Assembly (NCBI GenBank): GCA_022226935.1
Contig: CP092081.1
Span: forward strand, 1,633,332-1,697,331
Direction of reading: 5' to 3'
DNA: 64,000 bases
Source of the DNA: Nitrospira sp.
GTDB lineage: Bacteria > Nitrospirota > Nitrospiria > Nitrospirales > Nitrospiraceae
Position 1 is the first letter of the stretch, and each line of letters begins with the position of its first letter. The notes below the pieces were generated by a model that was given only the letters and a program-made list of their open reading frames with translations, ran no database searches and was not told the origin of the DNA. Below, one piece after another: positions 25,909 through 34,096 of the stretch. The translations under genes were made by a program, and so were the position numbers.

Positions 25909-27519
25909 CTATCGCTCTTTGTCGCGCTCAGCAAGAAATTCCTTCTGTCCTGTGATGTCCGATGCATTTGCTTGAGGCGACTCGGCGGTGCCCATGGACA
26001 TGGGGGGAAGTATCGCAGGCAAGTAGACTTCGATCGTCGTTCCCTGGCCGATTGTGCTGGTGGAGCGGACCGTTCCGCCATGCTCGCTCACGATGCGTTG
26101 CACCTCTGCGAGTTCCGTCCCGGCCTGGGTTCCATCCGGAAGGTGGGCAAACAGCGGCCCAACTTTTTGACGATGGTCTTGGGCACTGACTTCCTCGCCT
26201 GTATCGGACACAGTGAGGCAGACATAGTGGCCAGGGCGAAGTGGAAGATCCTGCGCGTTGGTCGATTGGGTCAGGTGGACATTGTCGAGGCGCACCTCAA
26301 GGATGCCACCGTCCGGTTTCATGGCTAACTCGGAATGGGCGAGGAGCTTCACGCAGACTTGGTGAATCTGTGTCGGGTCGGCATAAATCGGATGGGTCGC
26401 GCCGGGAATCCACTCGCGAAGGCTAATGTTATCCGGCAGCGTCCCCTTCAAGAGCCTCAGCGTTTCTTTCAGGAGGATATCGAGCGAAACCGGTTGCTTG
26501 ATGCCCTCGGCTTGGCGGCCGAACATGAGCATCTGGGTCACCAGATCTCTCGCTCGTTTCGATGCGAGAACCACTTGCTGGATATGACCATAGACGCGAC
26601 TGTCGGGCACAAGTAACGGCAGGGCGAGGTCGGAGAATCCCATGATGGCCGTCAGGCAGTTATTGAACTCATGGGCGATCCCGCCGGCAAGGGTTGCCAC
26701 CGCGGCCATTTTGTGCGCCCGTCGCACCTGCGCTGCGGCATCTTTTTGTGCGGTGATATCTGTGGCCAGCACCTGAATGGCCGAGTGTCCATCAAAGCTC
26801 ACTTGGCTTACCACCAATTCCATATCAAGGCGCGTTCCATCGCGGCGTACGTACTGTCGTTCGACGGGGGTGGCGGATTCCGTCCCATGAACGGCGTTTG
26901 CCAAGGGAAGATCCTGCAGAAATTCTTTCGGAAAAACTTCTAACAGAGAGCGGCCTTCAATAGAGGGTGCTGGCGGTAGAGTAAAGAGCCGCATGCCCGC
27001 GTCATTCATGAATAGAATCGTCTCGTCTGCATAGACCAGGATCGGATGAGACGACAGCGCGGCCAAGCTCCGGTAGCGGTCTTCGCAGGCATGTAAGGCC
27101 TCGAGTGCCAAATGTCGCGGGGTGATATCGCGGATCATGCCCACGTATCCACTGGGTGGAGACCCCACTTCGCGTAGGGGAAACGCTTCGGCCATCACCC
27201 AGCGGAGTGATCCGTCTGGTCTGTGGAAGCGAAATTCGCGTGAAAAGCTCCGGGCCTGCTCGGTGGCCGTCAACCATTCGGTGACAATCGCGTCGTGGTC
27301 TTCAGGGGCAAGAGCCGTGAGCCAACATTCTGCTGCTGTCGGGGTAGTGGGAAGTCCGGCCATGCGGCGCAGGCGTTCGTTGAGATAGAGGGTATGCCCT
27401 TCCGGGTCCGAGAGGAAAATACCGATCGAAGCCTGGCCGGATAAGGTACGGAGAACGGCCTCAATCGACCGGAAATCTCCCGAGGAAGGGAAGGCCGCTG
27501 CCAAATCTTGCGCGCTCAC
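25909..27519 (-). CDS. PAS-PAS histidine kinase-like protein with degenerate ATPase domain
   Basis: This 536-residue cytosolic protein starts at GTG 27519, with AAGGAG six bases ahead. Two PAS domains (about 18-135 and 145-260) precede HisKA, which keeps the phospho-His in GGIAHEFNNCLTAIMG. The ATPase domain aligns end to end with active kinases but has lost the nucleotide motifs. The N-box reads KLLAHSELAM instead of NLLVNARDAM, G1 reads DTGEEV instead of DTGCGM, the F-box FEPFF reads VGPLF, and G2 reads GTQAGTELA instead of GTGLGLA. No frameshift is needed to explain this. It is probably a pseudokinase that senses through PAS and modulates another kinase or the neighbouring receiver. Confidence 0.85.
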   Translation of the reverse strand: MSAQDLAAAFPSSGDFRSIEAVLRTLSGQASIGIFLSDPEGHTLYLNERLRRMAGLPTTPTAAECWLTALAPEDHDAIVTEWLTATEQARSFSREFRFHRPDGSLRWVMAEAFPLREVGSPPSGYVGMIRDITPRHLALEALHACEDRYRSLAALSSHPILVYADETILFMNDAGMRLFTLPPAPSIEGRSLLEVFPKEFLQDLPLANAVHGTESATPVERQYVRRDGTRLDMELVVSQVSFDGHSAIQVLATDITAQKDAAAQVRRAHKMAAVATLAGGIAHEFNNCLTAIMGFSDLALPLLVPDSRVYGHIQQVVLASKRARDLVTQMLMFGRQAEGIKQPVSLDILLKETLRLLKGTLPDNISLREWIPGATHPIYADPTQIHQVCVKLLAHSELAMKPDGGILEVRLDNVHLTQSTNAQDLPLRPGHYVCLTVSDTGEEVSAQDHRQKVGPLFAHLPDGTQAGTELAEVQRIVSEHGGTVRSTSTIGQGTTIEVYLPAILPPMSMGTAESPQANASDITGQKEFLAERDKER

Positions 27520-27925
27520 ACGTCACTCCTTCATCCGCACTGAGGGAACTGATGCGGCCAGCACTGCCGCCCACCGTAGAGGTTGCCCTGCTGATGGTAA
27601 TGGCCCTCGAGAATCATGGAAGGCACGAATACGTATCTCAGTGCGCGTCATAGCCTGCAGGATCCGCATCATATCACCAAGCCAGATCGTGCGGTGAGAG
27701 ATGATTGAAATTTTGCAACGTAATTGGGCCCTAGTGCAGTAGGGCCATTTATCTGCGTGAAGGGCGGCATGAAATCCCACTAGCCCATAGGTATTCGCAG
27801 TGAGACCCTCATGTGATGCGATGATGGGTATGTGCTGGAAGAAGGAGGCTCGCTGAGGGGCGCTTGGCTTTCCGTTCCCACTGCACACTGCGGTGGGTGG
27901 AATGCCTGTTTGCCATTGCTGAGTT
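27520..27925. other. intergenic region upstream of the PAS kinase
   Basis: About 400 bases lie between the tRNA-Leu 3' end and the kinase start, both on the minus strand. Apart from a 7-bp hairpin (27727-27746) I see no gene. A long open frame runs through it but also through the tRNA, so it is not real. A promoter for the kinase is expected here, but none is convincing. Confidence 0.4.
27727..27746 (-). terminator. possible terminator hairpin downstream of tRNA-Leu
   Basis: GGCCCTA, a six-base loop, then TAGGGCC: a perfect 7-bp stem with a GC-rich base. It lies about 180 bases past the tRNA-Leu(GAG) 3' end on the minus strand. No clear T-tract follows, so it would be a weak or factor-assisted terminator. 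Confidence 0.3.
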
Positions 27926-28009
27926 TGGTGCCGAAGGCGGGACTTGAACCCGCACGGCTTGCGCCACACGCCCCTCAAACGTGCGTGTCTGCCATTCCAC
28001 CACTTCGGC
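27926..28009 (-). tRNA. tRNA-Leu, anticodon GAG
   Basis: This 84-base tRNA has CCA encoded (27928-27926). The acceptor stem GCCGAAG pairs with CTTCGGC. The anticodon stem CACGT/GCGTG encloses a loop TTGAGGG with anticodon GAG, which reads CUC/CUU Leu codons. The T-arm carries GGTTCAAGTCC, and a long class-II variable arm is present. It has a consensus promoter about 100 bases upstream. Confidence 0.95.
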
Positions 28010-28116
28010 AACCGGATCGCTCTTCGTCGACACATGAGGCTGGGTACGGACGAGCCGAACGCGGGCGATGAATTGCCCGTTCTCGCGACGTAGCCCCCAG
28101 GCCCCAGAGGAAGCGC

Positions 28117-28146
28117 ATTATAGAAGTGGTCCAAAATGCTTGTCAA
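28117..28146 (-). promoter_or_regulatory. consensus sigma70 promoter reading into tRNA-Leu(GAG)
   Basis: On the minus strand, TTGACA (28146-28141), an 18-base spacer, then TATAAT (28122-28117). Both hexamers match the consensus at all six positions. Its -35 box overlaps the -35 box of the divergent promoter for the HAD gene. The leader before the mature tRNA would be about 100 bases. Confidence 0.75.
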
Positions 28147-28168
28147 TCAACTAGTTGTCCGGTAGAAT
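28140..28168 (+). promoter_or_regulatory. sigma70 promoter for the HAD-queE genes
   Basis: TTGTCA (28140-28145), a 17-base spacer, then TAGAAT (28163-28168). Each hexamer matches five of six positions. Transcription from about 28175 would make the upstream GTG at 28176 leaderless, which favours the ATG at 28239 as the true start of the HAD gene. Confidence 0.6.
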
Positions 28169-28238
28169 CTGACGCGTGCTGCGTGGACACGTGGCATACC
28201 CTTCTCCCATTACAGCGATCAGCGGACCGACGGTCGAG

Positions 28239-28934
28239 ATGACGCCTCTCTCAGCCCCACATATTTCATATACAAGCCGGCAGACGGACATCGCCGCACT
28301 CTTTGATGTCGACAACACGTTGCTCCCGGGACAAGCCAGCGAAGTGCGATTTTTTCGTTTTCTTTGGAAACGGGGGCTTGTGGGATGGCGTGAGGTTCGA
28401 GACAGCCTTCAGTGGGTGCTGCGATGTGCGCCTCCGGTTTCGCTCCACCCGTTACGGGAACGGAAACTCTATTTGGCTGGAAAGGATGCCGCTGAGGTCG
28501 AAGCGTTGGCTGAAGAGTTTTGCCGTACCGAATTATGTCCCCGTCTATCCGCTCAAGGGCTCTCTCGCATGGATGAGCACCGCCGGGCCGGGCATCATAT
28601 CGTGCTGGTGACCGGATCGCTCGATTTCCTGATTGCTCCGCTGGCCGCACTGCTGGAGGTGCCGACCTTGCTGGCCGCGAGGCTGGAACAACAGGAGCGA
28701 CAGTTTACGGGACATGTCTGTGCGCCCCTCCCCTATGGCCCCGGCAAACGGGAGTTGATCGCGCGGCTGACGCGGGACTCCGGCATTGATTTGGCCCAGT
28801 CGTTTGCCTATGGCGATAGTCCGGGCGATGTCGAATTGCTTGAGATGGTGGGCTATCCGTTGGTTGTGAATCCTATTCGAGGGATGGACCGTATCGCTCA
28901 ACGGAACGGATGGCCGATAACCACATGGACATGA
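28239..28934 (+). CDS. HAD-superfamily phosphatase, SerB-like (HAD-IB type)
   Basis: This 231-residue cytosolic hydrolase has motif I DVDNTLLPG (nucleophile and acid/base Asp) near the N-terminus, motif II VLVTGSLDFLIAPLAALL, and motif IV AYGDSPGDVELLEMVG (metal-binding Asp). Between them is a helical cap typical of the IB subclass, which includes phosphoserine phosphatase and membrane-lipid or polyol phosphatases. The substrate is unknown. Its last 25 bases overlap queE, suggesting a shared transcript. Confidence 0.8.
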   Translation: MTPLSAPHISYTSRQTDIAALFDVDNTLLPGQASEVRFFRFLWKRGLVGWREVRDSLQWVLRCAPPVSLHPLRERKLYLAGKDAAEVEALAEEFCRTELCPRLSAQGLSRMDEHRRAGHHIVLVTGSLDFLIAPLAALLEVPTLLAARLEQQERQFTGHVCAPLPYGPGKRELIARLTRDSGIDLAQSFAYGDSPGDVELLEMVGYPLVVNPIRGMDRIAQRNGWPITTWT

Positions 28935-29623
28935 AGACCTCCGCCGGCCCCTCGTCACAGGCTGACCCGCTACATCGAGCCACGATGCTCAGGGTCACCG
29001 AAATTTTTCACAGCATTCAGGGTGAGTCAACGCACGCCGGTCGGCCTTGCGTGTTCATTCGTTTGACGGGATGCCCCTTGCGCTGCACTTGGTGTGATAC
29101 CGCTTATGCGTTTTACGGCGGTCAGGATATGGCGCAAGATGACATCATTAAGCAGGTGCGCGGATTCGGTTGCAATCTGGTAGAAGTCACTGGCGGCGAG
29201 CCGCTCAGCCAGCCGGCGTCCCTGCCCTTGTTGACCAGGCTCTGCGACGAGGGGTTCGAGGTGCTCCTGGAGACCAGCGGAGCCGTCGATACGTCCGGCG
29301 TGGATGAGCGAGTTCACGTCGTGCTGGATGTGAAATGTCCTGGAAGCGGCATGACCGAGCGTATGTATTGGCCGAATGTCGATCGGCTGGCGTCTTGCGA
29401 TGAAGTGAAGTTTGTCATCAAGGATCGGGCCGATTATGAATGGGCGCGCGAGGTGGTGCGCAGTCGGAATCTGGCGGCGCGCTGCACCGTGCTGATGAGT
29501 CCCGTCTTTGGCGAAGTTGATGCGCGACAGTTGGCGGAATGGGTGCTGACCGATAAATTACCGGTCAGGTTTCAGTTGCAAATGCACAAGCAGATTTGGG
29601 CGCCCGATATGCGTGGGGTATAA
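28910..29623 (+). CDS. queE: 7-carboxy-7-deazaguanine synthase (radical SAM)
   Basis: This protein of up to 237 residues contracts the ring of 6-carboxy-tetrahydropterin to 7-carboxy-7-deazaguanine, the radical-SAM step in queuosine synthesis. The core begins LRVTEIFHSIQGESTHAGRP. The cluster motif is CPLRCTWCD (CxxxCxxC), followed by the SAM-binding VEVTGGEPL. DEVKFVIKD and LQMHKQIW complete the family pattern. ATG starts at 28910, 28925, 28931 and 28985 are all in frame, and none has a strong ribosome site; the core itself begins at 28985. No other queuosine genes are in the window. Confidence 0.9.
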   Translation: MADNHMDMKTSAGPSSQADPLHRATMLRVTEIFHSIQGESTHAGRPCVFIRLTGCPLRCTWCDTAYAFYGGQDMAQDDIIKQVRGFGCNLVEVTGGEPLSQPASLPLLTRLCDEGFEVLLETSGAVDTSGVDERVHVVLDVKCPGSGMTERMYWPNVDRLASCDEVKFVIKDRADYEWAREVVRSRNLAARCTVLMSPVFGEVDARQLAEWVLTDKLPVRFQLQMHKQIWAPDMRGV

Positions 29624-29688
29624 CCACGACAGGTTGGCCACATGTCGGCCATGCGAGAGCAGCGAACGGCAAGAACCAGGGAGGATTG

Positions 29689-31209
29689 ATGAAGAAGATT
29701 CAAGTGCACGCACAGGTTGGGCGGGCGGAACAAGAAGTCGCCGAGGTGCTGGTATTGCTCTGTTGCGAGGGCGCGTCAGACCTTTCCTCGGAAGCGGCCG
29801 CCATCAATACTCAGCTCGGTGGACAGCTCGCTGCCTTGATTCAGCGCGGGGAATTCGAAGGCAAGCTCGGCGAAGGGCTATTAGTACATACGCAGGGCAA
29901 AGCCAAGGCGAAGCGGCTGCTGCTGGCCGGTTTGGGAAAGGAAAAGGATTTGCGTCTGGATGCGTTCCGTCAGGCGTTAGGCTCTGCGGTCAAACGCGTC
30001 CGCCAGGCCAAGGTGTCCTCATTCGGCGTGGTGCTGCCGGGTGCGGTTCTGGAGGAGATTCCTATTCAGGACGTCTCACAGGCCATGGCCGAAGGCGCCA
30101 TCCTCGGCAATTACCAATTTACGGCGTACCGGAGTGCGAACGGAAGCAAACCGGTGGACGTCGAACGGCTGACCATCTACGTCGCGCAAGCATCGCTGCT
30201 GGCGCAGGTTACCGAGGGCATCCGGCGCGGCGTGGCGACGGCGGAGGCCACGGTCCTGGTTCGCGATCTGTGTAACCATCCAGCCAATATCATGACCCCC
30301 AGCCGGATCGTGCAGGAAGCGAAGGCGGTGGCGAAAGAACCGGGCGTCAAGCTGAAGGTGCTTGAACAGAAAGATATGGAACAACTCGGCATGGGGGCCC
30401 TGCTCGGCGTGGCGAAGGGCAGTCATGAGCCGCCGAAGTTCATCATTCTGGAGTACAAGAGCGTCAAGGCGAAGAAGGGTGATCCCCCGGTCGTTATGGT
30501 CGGCAAGACCATTACCTTCGACACCGGCGGTATTTCACTCAAGCCGGCCGAGAATATGGAACATATGAAGGCCGACATGACGGGCGGCGCTGAAGTGCTC
30601 GCCACGATGCGGGCTGCGGCACGACTCAAATTGCCGGTGCATCTGGTGAGTATATTGCCGGTCGCGGAAAATATGCCCGGCGGTCGTGCGATGCGGCCAG
30701 GCGATATCGTGAAGACGCTTTCGGGAAAAACCGTCGAAGTTCAAAACACCGACGCTGAAGGCCGATTGATCCTCTCTGACGCCTTGGCCTATGCGACCCG
30801 CTACAAGCCGGCAGTCTTGATCGACATCGCGACCTTGACCGGCGCCTGTGTGGTGGCGCTCGGTCAATTTGCCATCGGCATGTTCGGTAACAATGATCAG
30901 CTCAAGGAACATGTCCGGAATGCCGGCATGCGAGCCGGTGAGCGGGTATGGGAAATGCCGCTTTGGGAAGAATATTTCGAGCAGTTGCGCAGCGATGTGG
31001 CCGATATGCGGAACATCGGTGGCCGTGGCGGAGGCATGATTACCGCTGCGCTGTTCCTGAGCAAGTTTGTCGGGGACTGCCCATGGATCCATCTGGATAT
31101 CGCCAGCACCGACTGGAGCGAGCGCGAGCGGGCCTATCTCCCGAAAGGCCCGACCGGGATCGGCACGCGGCTGCTCATCCAATTCCTGCTTGATCGAACC
31201 TTGCCCTAG
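29689..31209 (+). CDS. pepA: leucyl aminopeptidase, M17 family
   Basis: This 506-residue cytosolic dinuclear-metal peptidase removes N-terminal residues from peptides. Catalytic signatures are KTITFDTGGISLKPAENM (Lys and Asp ligands), HMKADMTGGAEVLATM, and the M17 motif NTDAEGRLILSDAL, which supplies Asp/Glu ligands and the catalytic Arg. GGAGGA six bases before ATG 29689 sets the start against a longer frame. Length matches E. coli PepA (503). Some PepA homologues also bind DNA; nothing here tests that. Confidence 0.95.
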   Translation: MKKIQVHAQVGRAEQEVAEVLVLLCCEGASDLSSEAAAINTQLGGQLAALIQRGEFEGKLGEGLLVHTQGKAKAKRLLLAGLGKEKDLRLDAFRQALGSAVKRVRQAKVSSFGVVLPGAVLEEIPIQDVSQAMAEGAILGNYQFTAYRSANGSKPVDVERLTIYVAQASLLAQVTEGIRRGVATAEATVLVRDLCNHPANIMTPSRIVQEAKAVAKEPGVKLKVLEQKDMEQLGMGALLGVAKGSHEPPKFIILEYKSVKAKKGDPPVVMVGKTITFDTGGISLKPAENMEHMKADMTGGAEVLATMRAAARLKLPVHLVSILPVAENMPGGRAMRPGDIVKTLSGKTVEVQNTDAEGRLILSDALAYATRYKPAVLIDIATLTGACVVALGQFAIGMFGNNDQLKEHVRNAGMRAGERVWEMPLWEEYFEQLRSDVADMRNIGGRGGGMITAALFLSKFVGDCPWIHLDIASTDWSERERAYLPKGPTGIGTRLLIQFLLDRTLP

Positions 31210-31283
31210 CGGCAACCGGTGCGTGGAGCGGCGTCAACCGAGCATCCATCTGCTTCTCACTCAGATCGTCGTCGAAGGGGGTT

Positions 31284-32435
31284 ATGACATTACGCGAGCA
31301 AATCGGCCAGCTCTTCATGATGGGATTTACCGGGACCACGGTCAGTAACGACCTGGCCTCGTTTCTCACGGCGTACAAGCCGGGCGGCGTGATTTTTTTT
31401 CGGCGCAACCTCGAATCGGTTCAGCAGATCGTCGATCTCACGAATGGACTTCAGAAGTTATCTCCAGTTTCGCCGCTCTTGATCGCGATTGATCAGGAAG
31501 GGGGACGTGTCTCCCGGCTGCCCGCCGAATTTACGATCTTTCCCCCCTGCGGTCAGCTGGGGCAGTGTAATTCCAGTGAGTTGGCCTATTCCGCGGCGGC
31601 CACCATTGCAAAAGAGTTGCGAGCCGTGGGCATCAATATGAACATGGCGCCGGTACTGGACGTGAACAGCAACCCCGACAATCCCGTGATCGGTGACCGG
31701 GCGTTCGGTGCCGAGCCCGACCTCGTCGGAGAAATGGGGCGGGCCACGATCGGCGGCTTGCAAGACAATATGGTCGTGGCCTGCGGGAAACATTTTCCCG
31801 GCCATGGTGATACGGCGACGGATTCGCACAAGGAGCTTCCCGTGGTGGCTGCGGGGATTCAGCGGTTGCGCGAGACGGAGTTCCCCCCGTTTCAGCAGGC
31901 GATTCGGCAGGGCGTCGCCAGTCTCATGACGGCCCATGTGTTGTATCGGGCGTTGGATCCCGATGCGCCGGCGACGCTGTCTCCGGCCGTGATCCAGCGG
32001 CTGCTGCGCGAAGAGTTTCGTTACGACGGAGTGGTCTTCACTGACGACTTGGAGATGCATGCGATTATCGATCATGATGGGATCGGCGAAGCGGCGGTTC
32101 GATCGTTCGTGGCGGGCTGTGATGTGCTGCTGATCTGCAAAGATCAGGACCGGGTCATGACGGCCATGCAGGCGATGGAGCGCGCGGTGCAAGACGGCCG
32201 GATTACGCCGGAACGACTGGAGCAGTCATTGACGCGGGTGGCGCGGCTCAAGGCGCGATACCTTGCCCCCTGCAAGCCGGTGACGATTTCTGACGCGCGT
32301 CTGGTGGTCGGGTGCCGTTCGCACAAGGTATTGCTGGATTCTTGGCACAAAGCCTATGCCCGTCTGCCTTTCTCGAAGGTGTCGGAGAGCGACGAGCCGG
32401 CGGCGGCGTTGGATTCACCCGTCACGCATGTCTGA
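31284..32435 (+). CDS. nagZ: beta-N-acetylhexosaminidase, glycoside hydrolase family 3
   Basis: This 383-residue cytosolic enzyme releases GlcNAc from anhydro-muropeptides in cell-wall recycling. KHFPGHGDTATDSHKELPVV holds the general acid/base His and neighbouring Asp of the NagZ loop. The nucleophile Asp lies in VVFTDDLEMHAI. GDRAFG and MAPVLDVNSNPDNPVI are also typical. AAGGGGG precedes ATG 31284. About 40 residues at the C-terminus go beyond E. coli NagZ (341). It follows pepA by 75 bases and may be co-transcribed. Confidence 0.92.
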   Translation: MTLREQIGQLFMMGFTGTTVSNDLASFLTAYKPGGVIFFRRNLESVQQIVDLTNGLQKLSPVSPLLIAIDQEGGRVSRLPAEFTIFPPCGQLGQCNSSELAYSAAATIAKELRAVGINMNMAPVLDVNSNPDNPVIGDRAFGAEPDLVGEMGRATIGGLQDNMVVACGKHFPGHGDTATDSHKELPVVAAGIQRLRETEFPPFQQAIRQGVASLMTAHVLYRALDPDAPATLSPAVIQRLLREEFRYDGVVFTDDLEMHAIIDHDGIGEAAVRSFVAGCDVLLICKDQDRVMTAMQAMERAVQDGRITPERLEQSLTRVARLKARYLAPCKPVTISDARLVVGCRSHKVLLDSWHKAYARLPFSKVSESDEPAAALDSPVTHV

Positions 32436-32616
32436 GGCGCACCCGTGCCTCTACCTGCCAGGGCCTAGCGGTGGGAAGCACCGGGGAGAGGGGGGCCCTC
32501 GCTGAGACACATGGTGTGTGATTTCCTGGGGGCGTCGGCGCTGGATTTTCCTCCCGGCTTCTGATTCACTAGCGCTGGGTCCGACTTTAGCCATCTACTC
32601 ATCAAACTGAGGTGCC

Positions 32617-33006
32617 ATGGCCATCAAGAAAGGCGACATTCTCGACGAACGGAAACGATTTCCGGATTCCTGCGGGTTAGTGGTCAAGTGTACCGGTGGC
32701 GGTGAGGGCTTCCAGAGGATCTTCTGTTGTGGGCATGAACTCACTGAAGCGGATCTCGTGCCGGAGATCGTCTCGTCGAGGGGCCGGAAACGAGGGACGT
32801 TGCTTCCGGGGGCCATGTTGGAAGAGCGGCGGCAGTTTCCTGATTCCTGCGGCCTTCGCCTCATGGTGATGGATGGCGGCGCCGGCCTGCAAGGGATCGA
32901 CTGTTGCGGCCATCTCATTACGACCGGTGCGGTGCATGGACTGAGGTTCGGTCAACCGCTGGAGGACGGGCTTCCTACGCCGACCGGCCCGGCAGGGCAG
33001 GCGTAA
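32617..33006 (+). CDS. internally duplicated Cys/His mini-protein, unknown family
   Basis: This 129-residue protein is made of two copies of a 40-residue unit, at about 4-42 and 64-102. Both contain R-x-F-P-D-S-C-G-L, then GG-x-G, then a CCGH-x-(I/L)-T motif. Cys19, Cys37, Cys38 and His40 in the first copy match Cys78, Cys96, Cys97 and His99 in the second, a pattern that would suit metal or cluster binding. There is no signal peptide or membrane segment. GAGGTG precedes the ATG. Its stop overlaps the start of the next gene (TAATG), so they are coupled. I recognise no named family. Confidence 0.75.
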   Translation: MAIKKGDILDERKRFPDSCGLVVKCTGGGEGFQRIFCCGHELTEADLVPEIVSSRGRKRGTLLPGAMLEERRQFPDSCGLRLMVMDGGAGLQGIDCCGHLITTGAVHGLRFGQPLEDGLPTPTGPAGQA

Positions 33007-33527
33007 TGCGCTCACCAAGTGTGCCGGAGGCAGACGAGAAGTTTCATCGACCCAGTCTGCGCTGGTGGCTCGGGTTTATGGATCAACTGGACCGGCTCGG
33101 CTATGTCGCGGCCGGGTTCAGCTTGCTGGCTCTTTGCCTGATTATTTTCGTCCATGCTTGGTACATCTTCCTGGCTCGACCCGTTCAGCTCGCGCTTCTT
33201 CCTGCCGCACTCAAGTTACTGAACGATTTGCTCCTGGTCATCATTCTTCTGGAACTGTTTCGCACGGTGGTGCGATTTCTTCAGACGGAAGTGTTGGAAT
33301 TAGAACCGTATCTGTCCGTGGGGATCATTGCTTGCACCAGGAGACTGCTGACGGCCAGCGCGGAACTCTCCTACCAGCTTGAAGCGGTGGCCAAGGAAAC
33401 CAGGCACGAGTTGTTTCAGCAGTACCTCATGGATGTCGGCTTGAATGTCGTCGTCATCATCATTCTCATCGGAGGGCTCTACTTGCTGCGCTCCCGTCCG
33501 TCGACCGAGCGTCCGGCCCTTTCCTGA
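33006..33527 (+). CDS. PsiE-family membrane protein
   Basis: This 173-residue protein has four predicted membrane helices. Between helices 2 and 3 is the motif LELFRTVVRFLQTEVLELEPYLSVGIIACTRRLL, which matches the PsiE (phosphate-starvation-inducible) family; its biochemical role is unknown. The ATG at 33006 overlaps the stop of the Cys/His mini-protein by one base, so the two are probably translated together. A longer frame starting inside the upstream gene is unlikely. Confidence 0.75.
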   Translation: MRSPSVPEADEKFHRPSLRWWLGFMDQLDRLGYVAAGFSLLALCLIIFVHAWYIFLARPVQLALLPAALKLLNDLLLVIILLELFRTVVRFLQTEVLELEPYLSVGIIACTRRLLTASAELSYQLEAVAKETRHELFQQYLMDVGLNVVVIIILIGGLYLLRSRPSTERPALS

Positions 33528-33613
33528 TCGGATGGACCGAATAGCAGGGGGGTGGTAGGTCCTTCTTGCCCTCTTCCTACCTCTTATGGCATCATGCACC
33601 TCTTCTTGGAGGC

Positions 33614-34063
33614 ATGGTGGCCACATTGCTTGAATATGTGGGATCGGTGCATATCTACCTCGGGCCCTACCGAGGCAATCCTATTGCCTTATATTTGAAG
33701 CGTACGGAGGCGGGATGCCAGATCGGTCCGCGCGCCTATCCATGGAATGACGTGGTCGGAGCCGGTGAAACTCCCAACAAGGCCGCTGCGGACTTCGAAG
33801 AAAAATGGAAGGGCAAAGGGTTGGCTGCCGATATGTACTCGGGCCCGTCTTGGGAAGGCGGGATTAAGCCCGAACGGCCTGCCCCTCCGAAACCCGCGGC
33901 TCCTCCGAAACCGGCGGCAACACCGGCAGCCGGTGCGCCGGCTCAGGCCGCTCCAGGTACTTCGGCTACCGCTCCTGCTGCGAAACCGGCTACCCCTGCT
34001 GCGGCGCCGGTCGCAGCTGCACCCAAAGTTACTCCAGTCGCTCCAACCGAAGCGTCGTCCTAA
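33614..34063 (+). CDS. small protein with Ala/Pro-rich tail, unknown
   Basis: This 149-residue protein starts at ATG 33614 with GGAGG close ahead, in preference to a start 16 codons upstream. The first 80 residues form a small globular-looking domain (VHIYLGPYRGNPIALYLKR, then YPWNDVVGAGETPNKAAADFEEKWKGKG). The rest is a low-complexity run of PKPA, PAA and APA repeats, probably disordered. There is no signal peptide. Function is unknown. Confidence 0.6.
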   Translation: MVATLLEYVGSVHIYLGPYRGNPIALYLKRTEAGCQIGPRAYPWNDVVGAGETPNKAAADFEEKWKGKGLAADMYSGPSWEGGIKPERPAPPKPAAPPKPAATPAAGAPAQAAPGTSATAPAAKPATPAAAPVAAAPKVTPVAPTEASS

Positions 34064-34096
34064 TTCTTCCCTTCTCGGATGGTTCACGCAGCGGCG

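Noticed and set aside
27926-28009. tRNA genes as possible integration sites for a mobile element
   Set aside because: No integrase, direct repeat or shift in composition is seen beside any of the three tRNAs.
27523-28146. A long minus-strand open frame of about 200 codons upstream of the PAS kinase
   Set aside because: It runs straight through tRNA-Leu(GAG) and its promoter, and has no protein-like composition.
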